From: Actinobacteria bacterium IMCC26103
GTDB taxonomy: Bacteria > Actinomycetota > Actinomycetes > Nanopelagicales > Nanopelagicaceae
Assembly (NCBI GenBank): GCA_002284875.1
Contig: CP015604.1
Location: 682,001-746,000, forward strand
DNA: 64,000 bases
Direction of reading: 5' to 3'
Shown: positions 1 to 9,031 of the stretch, piece by piece
How the letters are laid out: each line of letters begins with the position of its first letter
Numbering within the stretch: the first letter of the stretch is position 1
The notes under the pieces: model-generated
The model's input: the letters and a program-made list of their open reading frames with translations, nothing else
What the model was told of the DNA's origin: nothing
The model's database searches: none
Position numbers and translations under genes: made by a program

Positions 1-1519
1 TTGCGTTAGCGGCTACGACTTCTGCTTCGGCGGCTGCATTTGATCCAGCATCTGATTGACGGTTGGCTTCTTGCAAGGAGGCAGCGGCAGCCGCTGCTGC
101 ATCTGCATAATTTCCGGATGAGGTAGCAGCATCACTTAAAGACTTAGCGGCGGCATCGAGGGCATCTGAACGAGCAGTCGCCGCACTGGATGCCGCATCT
201 GCGGCAGCTTTGGCAGCCGCAACGGCCAGCAACTCAGCTTGGCGTGCTGCATATTCAGCAGCGGCCGCCTTGGCATCATTTTCCAATTTCAATTTATCTT
301 GAGCGGCTTTTACTGCAGCGTTATCAAGGCGTACTTTCTTGGCCGCCGCCTCTGCAGCAAGTTTGGCCGCATCCTGTGCAACTTTCAATGCGGCAGCTGC
401 TGCAGCATCGGCAACGGCTTTAGCTGCATCGGCAACATCCTGACGGGCCTTTGCCTCGGCAGCGGCTGTTGCGGCAGCGGCAGCAGCTGCATCTGCAGCA
501 GCCTTGGCAGTAACCGCAGCAGCGGCTGCTGCATCCGCAGCTGCTTTATCAGATGCATCTTTATCACTAATTAATTTTGCAGCAATATATGCAGCTCTTA
601 GCGCTGTTAAATCGGGACTAATGTATTTGGCGTCAGGAAATTCCGGCAGAACTTCATCTGTAATAGTTTGAGTATCTGTGGAAACGTTTGCGCGCAGAAG
701 GGTCCCGCCCGCGTTTTGATAAGCAGTGAGCGCATCAAGTGTTGAATTGGCAGATGCACTCGCTTTAGTCGCCGCTTCTTGAGCAAGTCTTGCCTTTTCA
801 GCTGCTGCTAAATCAGCGGCATCCTTTGCTGCAACTGCTGCACGGTTTGCCGTTGCTTTAGAATTTGCCTCTTCTAAGGCCAGGGCCGCCGCGGCATTCT
901 TTGCATCAACTTCTGCCTGCAGTGCAGCCTGCTTGGCTTGATATTCACGAAGTGCGGCAGCTGCTAAATCGTTCTGCCGTTGTACTTCAACTCGCTGGGC
1001 TTCGACAGCTGCTTCTGCCAAACGAATTTTTTCAGCAGCAGCTGCGGCTTCGCGCACCAAATTTGCTGCTGCAGTTTCAGCTTTAGTCTTTGCTGCTGCA
1101 ATTTCTGCCTTCTTGTTATTCTCAGCCGTCAGGGCCGCCTCCGCCGCATCTATGGCTTGTTGTTTTGCAATTGCTGCGTTATCCGCTGCTATTTTTGCCC
1201 GGTCGGCCGCAGCTTTAAAGTCTGCTTGCGAACTAGCAGCCGCGATTGATGCTGCAATTGCATCCTGCTCTTCCTTGTCGGCCCGCGCTTTCGCCGCCGC
1301 AGAAGCCGCGGCTAATGCCGCATCTTCTGCTTGTTTCTGCGCGACTTTCTGGGCTTCAGCTACTGGGTCAAGACAATCAGGCAAATCTGGGGGATAGGCG
1401 GCAGGACCTAAGCAGTAAACGACTGCAGGTGCTGATGTATTTGGTAATTGCGCAAATAGCAACGACAACACAACGGTAGTTACCGCAGAGATTATGTGGC
1501 GTTGCGAAAGTTTACGCAT
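1..1519 (-). CDS. Secreted alanine-rich coiled-coil protein (3' end cut by window)
   Basis: The minus strand stays open from an ATG at 1519 to the window edge (506 complete codons, no stop). Residues 1-30 form a signal peptide (MRKLSQR, then a hydrophobic run ending near APA), followed by a short Cys/Pro segment (YCLGPAAYPPDLPDC). The rest is almost entirely Ala, Lys, Asp, Glu and Gln in heptad-like runs such as AAAAKADAAA, broken once near residues 280-310 by a non-repetitive stretch containing PEFPDAKYISPDLTALR. The composition is that of a long TolA- or tropomyosin-like helical rod. The gene starts 6 bp after the stop of the DUF4012 gene, so it is probably the third gene of that operon. 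Function unknown; a cell-surface or periplasmic-space stalk is the likeliest role. The plus-strand reading frames here are shadows of the GCN-rich codons. Confidence 0.8.
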   Translation of the reverse strand, partial: MRKLSQRHIISAVTTVVLSLLFAQLPNTSAPAVVYCLGPAAYPPDLPDCLDPVAEAQKVAQKQAEDAALAAASAAAKARADKEEQDAIAASIAAASSQADFKAAADRAKIAADNAAIAKQQAIDAAEAALTAENNKKAEIAAAKTKAETAAANLVREAAAAAEKIRLAEAAVEAQRVEVQRQNDLAAAALREYQAKQAALQAEVDAKNAAAALALEEANSKATANRAAVAAKDAADLAAAEKARLAQEAATKASASANSTLDALTAYQNAGGTLLRANVSTDTQTITDEVLPEFPDAKYISPDLTALRAAYIAAKLISDKDASDKAAADAAAAAAVTAKAAADAAAAAAATAAAEAKARQDVADAAKAVADAAAAAALKVAQDAAKLAAEAAAKKVRLDNAAVKAAQDKLKLENDAKAAAAEYAARQAELLAVAAAKAAADAASSAATARSDALDAAAKSLSDAATSSGNYADAAAAAAASLQEANRQSDAGSNAAAEAEVVAANA

Positions 1520-1525
1520 ACTTAC

Positions 1526-2950
1526 TTAACACCCACCTTGAATGGAAAGTTGCGTTGGTCGCACCAAAGGTTGATCAACAAATGTAATTTTACCTACTCC
1601 GCCAGCGAAGTTGGCAAGCAAGTTCTCACTTTCACCTGGTGCTAGGTCAACATCTGCAACATATATCGGCCGGCCACGTTCGGTGGAGCCTCCGCCTAAG
1701 CCATTGGTGCGGTTCTCTCTCAATACAGAGACGAGCTTGGCATCGGTTGGACCATAAATAAATAGCTTAAATCTATGTTGCCCAGTTACTAGATTTGTAG
1801 GTTTTCCTTTATCTGCTCGCGTTAAAACATAAGCGGGCAAACCTTTACCGGATTTTAAAGTATTTGTAAGTCGAACACGCACCTGTGTCTGCTTAGGAAC
1901 TTTGCAAGACTTGCTTTCGATGGTCACAGATTTTTGCAGGTAATAATCAAGCTTGCTGGCATCAATATTTTGAATGACTGCTCGGAACTCATTATTTGGC
2001 GACGTTTCTAAGAACCCACCAAGTCGAACGGCAGCCAAATATTTTTCAGCTCCGGCATCTTCTGAATACATCAAGATTCGGTTTTCAATCAACCCTGTCT
2101 TAATAGCCTTTGCCATCTCCAGCTTAGAAAATTGTCGGCTAGTAATCTTGGCTGCCGCTGCGTTCATAATTTCTACTAAATATTGCTTACGCGCATTGTT
2201 ATTGGTCTCATAACGCTTATAAGCCTTTTGCAACGTCTCTGCTACGACGTTATCGCTGGTGATTACCTCACCTGTTTTCAGAGTGATCGGTCCAGTGGCT
2301 TTTAGAACATAACTAAGGGCGCTGGGATCAACTGCAATCACTCCATCTAATTGCTCACCAAATTGCTTTTTCCATAGCCCCATCCAAATTTGTGCGCCAT
2401 AAGGAAAGTGAGGGGAGAGGTTCGAATTCTGCAGAATTGCGGGGTTCTTGCCATAAAGCTTTGTAAATTCTGCCGGAACTTTAACTGGCACATCCTTAAG
2501 TGAATAAAGCACAGCATTTGAGCCTGTACGTATCACCGTAAAGGCACCTTTATTCATCTCCACAATGGCAAATGCACCCAGGATCCCGCCTGTGCCACGG
2601 GCTTCTGCGCTATTTTGAAAAGCGATCATGTAACGCTTTGGCGCATCGGCTCCTGCCAGCCAAGAACTGGCCTTAACCGTTGCTATTACTTCATCTCGTA
2701 TAGGTGTGAAGTCAACTCCAAAAGCTGCAGTTACTTGCTTAATAACCGGAAGATTTAGATCGAAAAATATATGGTTGATATCAGCGGCCAGATTGCCAGA
2801 TTGCTTATCAAGTGATGCGCGATCGTATTCACCGCTTAGCGATGACAGGTAAGTTTTTGCATGCACTGCTGCAATAGATATGTGAACTGCAAAGACAAGT
2901 GCGTAAATACCTAGAAATATCCCTAAAACCTTAAATACCCGGCTAATCAT
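1526..2950 (-). CDS. DUF4012 family membrane-anchored protein
   Basis: A 474-residue protein with one N-terminal membrane segment (about residues 7-28) and a large outside domain. The motifs EARGTGGILGAF (about 116-127), NSNLSPHFP and DGVIAVDPSALSYVL match the DUF4012 family, which in actinobacteria is usually found in exopolysaccharide or surface-glycan clusters and whose biochemical role is not settled. Its ATG overlaps the stop of the upstream phosphatase-like gene by 4 bp (ATGA), so the two are translationally coupled. The C-terminal third is beta-rich in appearance and ends in GGC. The polysaccharide context supports a cell-envelope role, but no enzyme activity can be claimed. Confidence 0.8.
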   Translation of the reverse strand: MISRVFKVLGIFLGIYALVFAVHISIAAVHAKTYLSSLSGEYDRASLDKQSGNLAADINHIFFDLNLPVIKQVTAAFGVDFTPIRDEVIATVKASSWLAGADAPKRYMIAFQNSAEARGTGGILGAFAIVEMNKGAFTVIRTGSNAVLYSLKDVPVKVPAEFTKLYGKNPAILQNSNLSPHFPYGAQIWMGLWKKQFGEQLDGVIAVDPSALSYVLKATGPITLKTGEVITSDNVVAETLQKAYKRYETNNNARKQYLVEIMNAAAAKITSRQFSKLEMAKAIKTGLIENRILMYSEDAGAEKYLAAVRLGGFLETSPNNEFRAVIQNIDASKLDYYLQKSVTIESKSCKVPKQTQVRVRLTNTLKSGKGLPAYVLTRADKGKPTNLVTGQHRFKLFIYGPTDAKLVSVLRENRTNGLGGGSTERGRPIYVADVDLAPGESENLLANFAGGVGKITFVDQPLVRPTQLSIQGGC

Positions 2951-3804
2951 GCTGAAATTACCGTGAATTCATCAGACATATAGGAAGCAAGGTAGGAATC
3001 GGCAAGTCGGCGCATGCGTGAATGGCGGGGTGCGGTAACCATTACTACGGGTGCTTGTTCTGCAAGTGCGCGAATCCATTCCCGCCACGAAGGTGATAGG
3101 AAGTATTTTTCCGGAAAATCAACTTGACGGCTGTGAGTGAGTATCTGATTTGTGTTGATCGGGGGAGTTTCACTAAGTCCAAATTGGTCAACGTCAAAGA
3201 AAACTCTCTCTAAACCGAGCTCTTTGATCTCGCCAGATAATGGCGCGCGCAGATCGGCATCGACCAATATCGCACCACTTGCGATGCGAGAGAATTGCGC
3301 CGAAGCAAGTGCCATTCCTAAATCGCTAACTCCGTAAGGCAAAACAGCATCGATGCTATTTACGTGGGGAAATCCCTTGGCATCAATGGCAGCACGCAGC
3401 GTGAGAGCCCCAACTTTGCCAAGTTCGCGCATCATTGCATCAGGCAATAGGCCACCGGGATCTACCGGGGTGAAATCTTGATCTTCAACAATTTCTTCAT
3501 AACTGCGAAGCGCACCCGCATATCCCAGATTACGGATCGCATCGCTATGTGAGTTCTCAGCGGTTATAACTAAATCTGCGCCCATTACATCGCCGCTTGC
3601 GCTGGCAAGTGAGCGAGATGAAATCTGAGTAATTGGAACTCCCCAATTCTTCGCAGTATCGATTACTGCCGGCAGTATGGAAGTGCCTTCTATTGCATTT
3701 ACGCCAGTCGATGAAACCTGATCTTCAGGGAAGTTACGCTCGAGCACCGCTTGCGCAAAAGGTGAACGCGCCTGATTCATCAGGCAGACCGTCACGATGC
3801 GCAT
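2947..3804 (-). CDS. Low-molecular-weight tyrosine phosphatase fused to a BY-kinase-like pseudo-domain
   Basis: Residues 1-125 look like a low-molecular-weight protein tyrosine phosphatase: the P-loop C7-x5-R13-S is intact (VCLMNQARSP) and an Asp-Pro pair (D115-P116) sits where the general acid is expected. The family is about 150 residues, but this protein has 285. Residues 145-285 resemble the cytoplasmic domain of bacterial tyrosine kinases: LPYGVSD at 155-161 lies where the Walker A LPxEGKST should be, with the Gly-Lys lost, and ILVDADLRAP at 179-188 matches Walker A prime. A weak VVMVTAP near 253 may be the Walker B remnant. Phosphatase function is likely; the second domain would not bind ATP in the usual way. 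The gene starts 16 bp from the divergent VanZ gene and close to the true BY-kinase, a plausible substrate. The pseudo-kinase reading is inference. Confidence 0.7.
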   Translation of the reverse strand: MRIVTVCLMNQARSPFAQAVLERNFPEDQVSSTGVNAIEGTSILPAVIDTAKNWGVPITQISSRSLASASGDVMGADLVITAENSHSDAIRNLGYAGALRSYEEIVEDQDFTPVDPGGLLPDAMMRELGKVGALTLRAAIDAKGFPHVNSIDAVLPYGVSDLGMALASAQFSRIASGAILVDADLRAPLSGEIKELGLERVFFDVDQFGLSETPPINTNQILTHSRQVDFPEKYFLSPSWREWIRALAEQAPVVMVTAPRHSRMRRLADSYLASYMSDEFTVISA

Positions 3805-3820
3805 GAGTTAAGGTTACGTT

Positions 3821-4261
3821 GTGACAGACCGAAGGAGACAATTGCCAAGGCGGAAAATTGCGGGTGTTGCATGTGCAATCTACCTATTCTCTCTTTCACT
3901 CTTTGTCCTCTTTCCTCGTCCCGTACTCGTAAATGGCAATCAATCGCAAATCGCCCAGTATCTTCAGATACACAGCAGCTTCTTCTATAAAATTCTCTAT
4001 GCCGACACACGTCTAGTTGCGTTAGGGAACTTCTTGATGCTGATTCCGCTTCCCGTCATCCTCAAAGCGATCTATCCGTTGGTGTCGCTCAAAAAGATCT
4101 TCCTATACGGTGCAGCCCTTTCCGCCTTCTTTGAGTTCACTCAACTGCTTATTCCAGGACGAGTAAGCGACCTTGCCGACTTCTTATCCAACTGCATGAG
4201 TGTGCTGATCGGTATTGCCCTTGTTCGGTTATTACGACTGAGAAATCGCTCAAGAAATTAG
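3821..4261 (+). CDS. VanZ-like membrane protein
   Basis: A 146-residue protein with about four hydrophobic segments and the VanZ-family signatures: an NFLMLIPL motif after the second segment and EFTQLLIPGRVSDLADFLSNCMSVLIG, the E-x2-Q-x-x-x-P-x-R-x-x-D-x-x-D-x-x-x-N pattern, between the third and fourth. VanZ-like proteins are small membrane proteins of unclear biochemistry, one of which gives low-level teicoplanin resistance; in polysaccharide clusters they are common accessory genes. The start is a GTG with no good ribosome binding site, so the exact N-terminus is uncertain. It is transcribed away from the phosphatase gene 16 bp upstream and is followed by a hairpin at 4268-4300. Confidence 0.7.
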   Translation: MTDRRRQLPRRKIAGVACAIYLFSLSLFVLFPRPVLVNGNQSQIAQYLQIHSSFFYKILYADTRLVALGNFLMLIPLPVILKAIYPLVSLKKIFLYGAALSAFFEFTQLLIPGRVSDLADFLSNCMSVLIGIALVRLLRLRNRSRN

Positions 4262-4267
4262 TAAAAA

Positions 4268-4300
4268 CCGACCCTTTGAAGTAGGGCCGGATGCTCTTTT
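4268..4300 (+). terminator. Probable rho-independent terminator after the VanZ-like gene
   Basis: An 8-bp stem with one internal mismatch (CCGACCCT and AGGGCCGG, loop TTGAAGT) begins 7 bp after the VanZ stop and is followed by a short T-rich tract (GCTCTTTT). It separates VanZ from the BY-kinase gene. The U-tract is short, so termination may be partial. Confidence 0.45.
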
Positions 4301-4365
4301 CTCGCTCACTGCCTAGCATTAAGCCATAAATATCAGGCTATTCCTGACCATGGCTGGGGGTGAGT

Positions 4366-5895
4366 ATGGAACTAATTCAATACTGGCGCCTGATTGTTCA
4401 AAACCGCATCATCATCGCTGCAAGCACGATGGTTGGCCTGATCATTGCTGCTGCAATTACATTTACAACCACTCCTCTATATGAATCACAAGCGCAGATA
4501 TTTGTATCTACCCCGGCATCAACTCTTGATATTTCTGCGCTCGCAACAGGTTCATCATTCTCACAACAGCGAGTGAAGTCATACGCGCAAATTATTAATA
4601 GCCCAAAAACCCTCGAGCCTGTAATTGAGCGACTTGGCCTGAAGATGAATGCAACGACCCTTAGCTCAATGGTCACAGCATCGGCACCTCTTGATACAGT
4701 TTTGATTTCACTTACAGTCACAGACACCGATCCAGAGCGCGCCGCCGTTATCGCAAACGCAGTTGCCGAACAATTTGGAATCACCGTTGGCGATCTGGAA
4801 CTGCACGGCATCGGCGTTGATTCACCTGTAAAAGTTTCAACGGTTAAGGATGCAATTCCTGCTGGTGCACCAGCATCGCCAAAGAAGGCAATCAACCTTG
4901 CACTCGGTCTGCTTCTTGGATTTGGTTTAGGCATTGGACTTGCATCTCTTCGCAAGTTGCTCGATAACACGGTTAAAAATGAAGATGATCTTCTTGGCAC
5001 TCCACTACTTGCAGCAATTGGTTTCGACGAGATTGCAGATGAAAAGCCACTTGTTACACAAATCGGACGCTACGCCGCCCGTACCGAAGCTTTTCGCACA
5101 TTGCGTACCAATCTTCAATTCTTGAACCCGGATGCCCACCCACAGGTAATTGTGATTACATCAGCTCTTCCAAATGAAGGTAAGACAACTTCATCTATCA
5201 ACCTTGCACTTTCTCTTTCACAAGCTGGAGCAAAGGTGGTTCTTGTTGAGGCAGATCTGCGTCGACCTAAGGTGCCGCTGTATCTTGAGATGTCATCAAT
5301 GTCTGAGGGATTAAGCGATCTAATTTCTGGTCCTAAGAAAATCACACCGCAAGCGGTCAAAGCAATGCTTCACCCTTATGAATCTACTGGGTTAAAAGTT
5401 CTACTTTCAGGAATGGTCCCGCCCAACCCAGCTGAACTCTTGAGTTCTAAAAAGTTTGAAGAGCTGATTGACACTCTCCGTAAGCAATTTGAATATGTGA
5501 TTATCGACTGCCCACCGTTACTGCCTGTTACAGATGCAGCAATTGTTTCCGCCAAAGCCGATGGCTGTGTTTTAGTTGTCCATGCCGGCGTTACCAAGAA
5601 ACCACACTTCATCGGTTCACGCGATGCGGTTAAGGCGGTTGGTTCAACAATTCTTGGAGTAATAATTAACAAGATCCCAGAATCATCACTGGAATACGAA
5701 TATGGGTACCGCTACGGTTATCCACGTTATTACGGCGCCAATTACCGCCCATATGCAAAGCGCGGATCTCAAGAAGGACAGTACGCACCAAGTGCTGATG
5801 TTCTATCGCGCCAGGCGTTAGAAGAGAACTTTCAGCACATAAAGGGTCAACGCTTTAAAGAAGAGTTAAAGCGCCAAGATAATAAGAAGGCTTAA
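4366..5895 (+). CDS. Wzz/BY-kinase: polysaccharide chain-length determinant fused to tyrosine autokinase
   Basis: About 509 residues combining a Wzz-type N-terminal half (membrane segments near 15-35 and 177-195 around an outside loop) with a cytoplasmic bacterial tyrosine kinase. The kinase has Walker A (SALPNEGKTT, Lys near 273), Walker A prime (VVLVEADLRRP; first acidic residue Glu rather than the usual Asp), Walker B (YVIIDCPPLLP, near 378) and a C-terminal tyrosine cluster of about ten Tyr between roughly 444 and 473, the usual autophosphorylation tail. Such proteins control polymer length and export in Wzx/Wzy systems. The ATG at 4366 has GGGGG 5 nt upstream; a GTG two codons earlier is possible. 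The stop overlaps that of the convergent sugar transferase by 4 bp. The phosphatase-like gene at 2947 is a candidate partner. Confidence 0.9.
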   Translation: MELIQYWRLIVQNRIIIAASTMVGLIIAAAITFTTTPLYESQAQIFVSTPASTLDISALATGSSFSQQRVKSYAQIINSPKTLEPVIERLGLKMNATTLSSMVTASAPLDTVLISLTVTDTDPERAAVIANAVAEQFGITVGDLELHGIGVDSPVKVSTVKDAIPAGAPASPKKAINLALGLLLGFGLGIGLASLRKLLDNTVKNEDDLLGTPLLAAIGFDEIADEKPLVTQIGRYAARTEAFRTLRTNLQFLNPDAHPQVIVITSALPNEGKTTSSINLALSLSQAGAKVVLVEADLRRPKVPLYLEMSSMSEGLSDLISGPKKITPQAVKAMLHPYESTGLKVLLSGMVPPNPAELLSSKKFEELIDTLRKQFEYVIIDCPPLLPVTDAAIVSAKADGCVLVVHAGVTKKPHFIGSRDAVKAVGSTILGVIINKIPESSLEYEYGYRYGYPRYYGANYRPYAKRGSQEGQYAPSADVLSRQALEENFQHIKGQRFKEELKRQDNKKA

Positions 5896-7322
5896 TAAGC
5901 GCCCTTACCTTTAAATACAGCACCAATTGTGGAAACAATAATCCAGAGATCTCGAGTAAAGCTCCAGTTAATCAGATAGTTCAAATCCAGCGCAACGCTC
6001 GTGCGCAGATCAAGATCTGAACGCCCTGAAATCTGCCACGGCCCAGTAATCCCAGGCTTTGCAATCAAGCGACGTTCATAGATGGAGTTATAAATACTAA
6101 CCTCGCTCGGCAGAGCAGGACGAGGTCCCACAACAGACATGCTGTTGTTGATTACATTCAGGAACTGTGGCAGCTCATCTAGCGAGTACTTACGCAAGAT
6201 GCGACCAACCGGCGTCACGCGGGGATCCTGCTTATTCTTGAAAATAACATGATCACCCGCATGAACATTTTCAACTTCATCAATAATTTTGTCCGCATCT
6301 TTAATCATGGAACGGAATTTATAGAACTTAAAGGTTTTTCCATTCAATCCCACACGTTTTTGTGAGTAGAAAACCGGCCAGCCACTTGAAATCAAAACAG
6401 CGATTGCTATCACAAGGAAGAGTGGACTCAAAAGGATCAATAGAGAGATAGCAAAGGCGAGATCGAAAGAGCGCTTGAGGACGCGCCAGGGCAGTGAGAT
6501 TTCAGATTTTTCAAAGGTAAGGAATGGAATTCCTTCTTGAGGAGATGGAATCAACCAATATCCAAGGTTGCCAGAATCAAGCGGGATCCAGTTGACATGG
6601 ATATCAAGATCTTCACAGTAGTGAATGAATTTAGAGAAGTTAGGGTCAGATTCCATGCCTGGAAGCATCAATACTTCGGTGATTTTTTGGTAACGCACCA
6701 ATCGATCGAACTCTTCAATCCAGATGCTATTGATCTCAGTGCAGACCAAACGAGATGCAATTGTGAAACCAAGTTTACGGTGAGCGATCAACCAGTCACT
6801 ATGTTCTTCTAAATCACTCTTTAGGCGACCGACGATCATCATCTTGGATGAGACTTTCTTACGCATGATCATAGGGCGAAGCACAAAACCATAGACGCTG
6901 ATGCGCACGATAAAGAGATAGACCAAGCCGCTCGCGAGCATCACCAAGAAGACAGAACGTGAGAACGATGCCTTTAAGATGAATGAGAGAAATCCAAGAA
7001 TAAAGAAGTAAGTGAATGATCTCTTGATAATCATGCGCAAGTTGAAGATAACCAGGGTTGCATGGTTGAAGCGATAAGTGCCGGTAGTAACAAGCGCAAG
7101 AATCCAGGCACAGACTAAGACAAAAAGAATTCCCTTGTACTCAAATTGAGCGATTGCAGGTTTCCCGTCAACAAGAGCTGCTGCATCTGGGAATCTAAAG
7201 TTATAAGCGGTCACAGCCGATAGTGCAATCGCAATGGCATCAGGAATAAGCATCAGCGCAAGGATGACAACTTGCTGGCGGTTGACTCGCTCTTTAATTC
7301 TCTGAATCAATGACTTCTTCAT
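5892..7322 (-). CDS. Polyprenyl-phosphate sugar phosphotransferase (initiating glycosyltransferase)
   Basis: A 476-residue protein of the WbaP/WcaJ type, which moves a sugar-1-phosphate from a nucleotide sugar to undecaprenyl phosphate at the cytoplasmic face and so starts repeat-unit synthesis. About four N-terminal membrane segments (20-130) are followed by a Rossmann-like middle region, then a membrane re-entrant helix (KRSFDLAFAISLLILLSPLF, near 285) and the catalytic block: KFRSM, DPRVTPVGRILRKYSLDELPQ and SVVGPRPALPSE, ending with the KPGITGPWQISGRSD motif. All conserved blocks of the family are present and the length is normal. Its start overlaps the upstream sensor kinase by 4 bp, making it the last gene of a regulator-sensor-transferase operon. 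Confidence 0.92.
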   Translation of the reverse strand: MKKSLIQRIKERVNRQQVVILALMLIPDAIAIALSAVTAYNFRFPDAAALVDGKPAIAQFEYKGILFVLVCAWILALVTTGTYRFNHATLVIFNLRMIIKRSFTYFFILGFLSFILKASFSRSVFLVMLASGLVYLFIVRISVYGFVLRPMIMRKKVSSKMMIVGRLKSDLEEHSDWLIAHRKLGFTIASRLVCTEINSIWIEEFDRLVRYQKITEVLMLPGMESDPNFSKFIHYCEDLDIHVNWIPLDSGNLGYWLIPSPQEGIPFLTFEKSEISLPWRVLKRSFDLAFAISLLILLSPLFLVIAIAVLISSGWPVFYSQKRVGLNGKTFKFYKFRSMIKDADKIIDEVENVHAGDHVIFKNKQDPRVTPVGRILRKYSLDELPQFLNVINNSMSVVGPRPALPSEVSIYNSIYERRLIAKPGITGPWQISGRSDLDLRTSVALDLNYLINWSFTRDLWIIVSTIGAVFKGKGAY

Positions 7323-9031
7323 TGCGAGTTTGGCTTTCCTGAAGGAATGCTAAAAGTTAAGAGAGATTGATCTCCTTCTCGTTCTAAAGACCAACTATGC
7401 GTAAAGGTGTTGAGCAGAATGGTTCCAAGACCAGCGCTAGTTTTATCTATCTGCATCGAACCATTATCTCGAACCGATACTGAAATAGATGAGCCACTTG
7501 CCATCGCTTTAATGGATATCTTTGAGGCCTTTCCATGGCGAATTGCATTAACCACCGCCTCTTCAATTAATTGCGATGTAATTTCACTCTGGCTATGGAA
7601 CTCACTAAATTCTGGAATTAGTTCAAATTCAATCTCTGCAAGGCCCTTCCACGATTGGGCTATTTCGGGCAATCTCTTGCTCGTCACCTTCGCAGAAGGG
7701 CGTTGGTATGGCTGTTTTATTTTCTCCATGCGCTCAACGATTTGAGCGGTGATTTCTGGGGGAAATATTTCAAAATCAGACTCTGCTGCCTTGAGTAGTA
7801 AGAGCTTGCAGGCAATGAGTTGAGATTGCACTTCAGCATGGACATATTGAGCGAATTGGGAATCAGTATTTCCACTCTGAGTCTGCTTCAGCAGAGTCGC
7901 AAGATCCCCTTTCTTAATGATGCCGCTCAGAAATTGAAATGCAAAGCCTTGGTCTTCCTGGATGCTAAAGAGCATGGCTCCGATTATGAATAGTGAGATC
8001 GCAGTGAAGCCACTTAGCACATATCCCGCAATCATGCCTGACATTGAAGATTTCACATCAACTGTAGCTAAAATTTGAAGTGTGAAAGTTATTGGATAAA
8101 TAACGGTAAATAGCGCCGCAATAAAGGTAAGGTTTATTTTCCAGAATCCCTGCTCACTATTCATTTTTGGCAAGAGCGCGCGATCAAGAATGACCACCAT
8201 GGATGTCCATGTCACTTGGACAACACAAGTTGCCCAAAATCCGATTCTGCTCGTCTGTGTAACAAAAGTAAAAGGAAGCGTTAAAAGTATGACTGGAATT
8301 GCCGGGATTTTCTGATTGGTCAGCGTTCTTCGCATGACTGAGAAGAAACCAGCTTTTATCCAGAGCAAGTTTCCATCTTTCCAACGCGCCTGCGAAAGTG
8401 GACGGATATGTTCATTGATGAGTAAATCAATATCTCTTGATGCTTGGTGGATATCAGATCGGCTTGGTGAGCGCCCGACTGTTTTCACAATCTTCTCTTG
8501 AAGCGCTCCAATGATTGATACCAATTCGCTCGTAGATTTCTTTGCGACCTGAGGAAGGTCAACGATTCCTTTCTCAAGGATTTCAGTCAGGAATTCCTTA
8601 ACCTTCTCTCTGAAGGTAAAGCTGTATTGGACAATAATTGCCCCTGCTTGCATCCAGTAAAACACTGCAAGCGCTGAGTTCAGAACGCGAACTGGCAAAG
8701 AGAGTGCATCCTCAAGCCCCATCAATGGAGATATTAGGCCAATGACGGAACCACGAGCCATACCCATGAGGATTACAAGGAGAACTTGCTCTAAAAGTTT
8801 TTTTGAAGTTCTTCCGTAGTACACAAATGGATACATAGCGCTGTGGGCAAGAAACCCAAGCAAGAGCCAGAGTAGAAGCTCCTTGCCCCCATCAATCTTC
8901 GTTGGGGTTGTCGCAACAGCTAAGACGAGGGAGATGGGATAGGTCCATAGAAACACTTTTGTGTTGATGAGTCCAGCCGGAAGCAATCTGACAACCTGTC
9001 GCACCTCATCAAAAATACTCGCTTGTTTCAT
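7319..9031 (-). CDS. Membrane sensor histidine kinase with HisKA_3-like and HATPase domains
   Basis: A 570-residue protein with two membrane blocks (about 25-135 and 240-355) split by a coiled, soluble linker. The C-terminal part is a kinase core: a putative phospho-acceptor His near 398 in QYVHAEVQSQL, and an ATPase domain with N-box EEAVVNAIRHG (about 491), G1 box VRDNGS (about 521) and G2 GLG (about 534). This places it loosely with NarL-type partner kinases, although the acceptor motif differs from the usual one. It overlaps both neighbours by 4 bp. The response regulator two genes upstream is the natural target. The stimulus is unknown; the two membrane blocks with little outside sequence suggest membrane or intramembrane sensing. 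Confidence 0.75.
   Translation of the reverse strand: MKQASIFDEVRQVVRLLPAGLINTKVFLWTYPISLVLAVATTPTKIDGGKELLLWLLLGFLAHSAMYPFVYYGRTSKKLLEQVLLVILMGMARGSVIGLISPLMGLEDALSLPVRVLNSALAVFYWMQAGAIIVQYSFTFREKVKEFLTEILEKGIVDLPQVAKKSTSELVSIIGALQEKIVKTVGRSPSRSDIHQASRDIDLLINEHIRPLSQARWKDGNLLWIKAGFFSVMRRTLTNQKIPAIPVILLTLPFTFVTQTSRIGFWATCVVQVTWTSMVVILDRALLPKMNSEQGFWKINLTFIAALFTVIYPITFTLQILATVDVKSSMSGMIAGYVLSGFTAISLFIIGAMLFSIQEDQGFAFQFLSGIIKKGDLATLLKQTQSGNTDSQFAQYVHAEVQSQLIACKLLLLKAAESDFEIFPPEITAQIVERMEKIKQPYQRPSAKVTSKRLPEIAQSWKGLAEIEFELIPEFSEFHSQSEITSQLIEEAVVNAIRHGKASKISIKAMASGSSISVSVRDNGSMQIDKTSAGLGTILLNTFTHSWSLEREGDQSLLTFSIPSGKPNSQ

Noticed and set aside
190-1479. Several open frames on both strands overlapping the Ala-rich gene
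   Set aside because: They arise because GCN-rich codons avoid stops in all frames; only the minus frame from 1519 has a start, signal peptide and unbroken length.
4398-5000. 200-residue minus-strand frame inside the BY-kinase gene
   Set aside because: It lies wholly within a well-supported gene with clear motifs and has no family resemblance.
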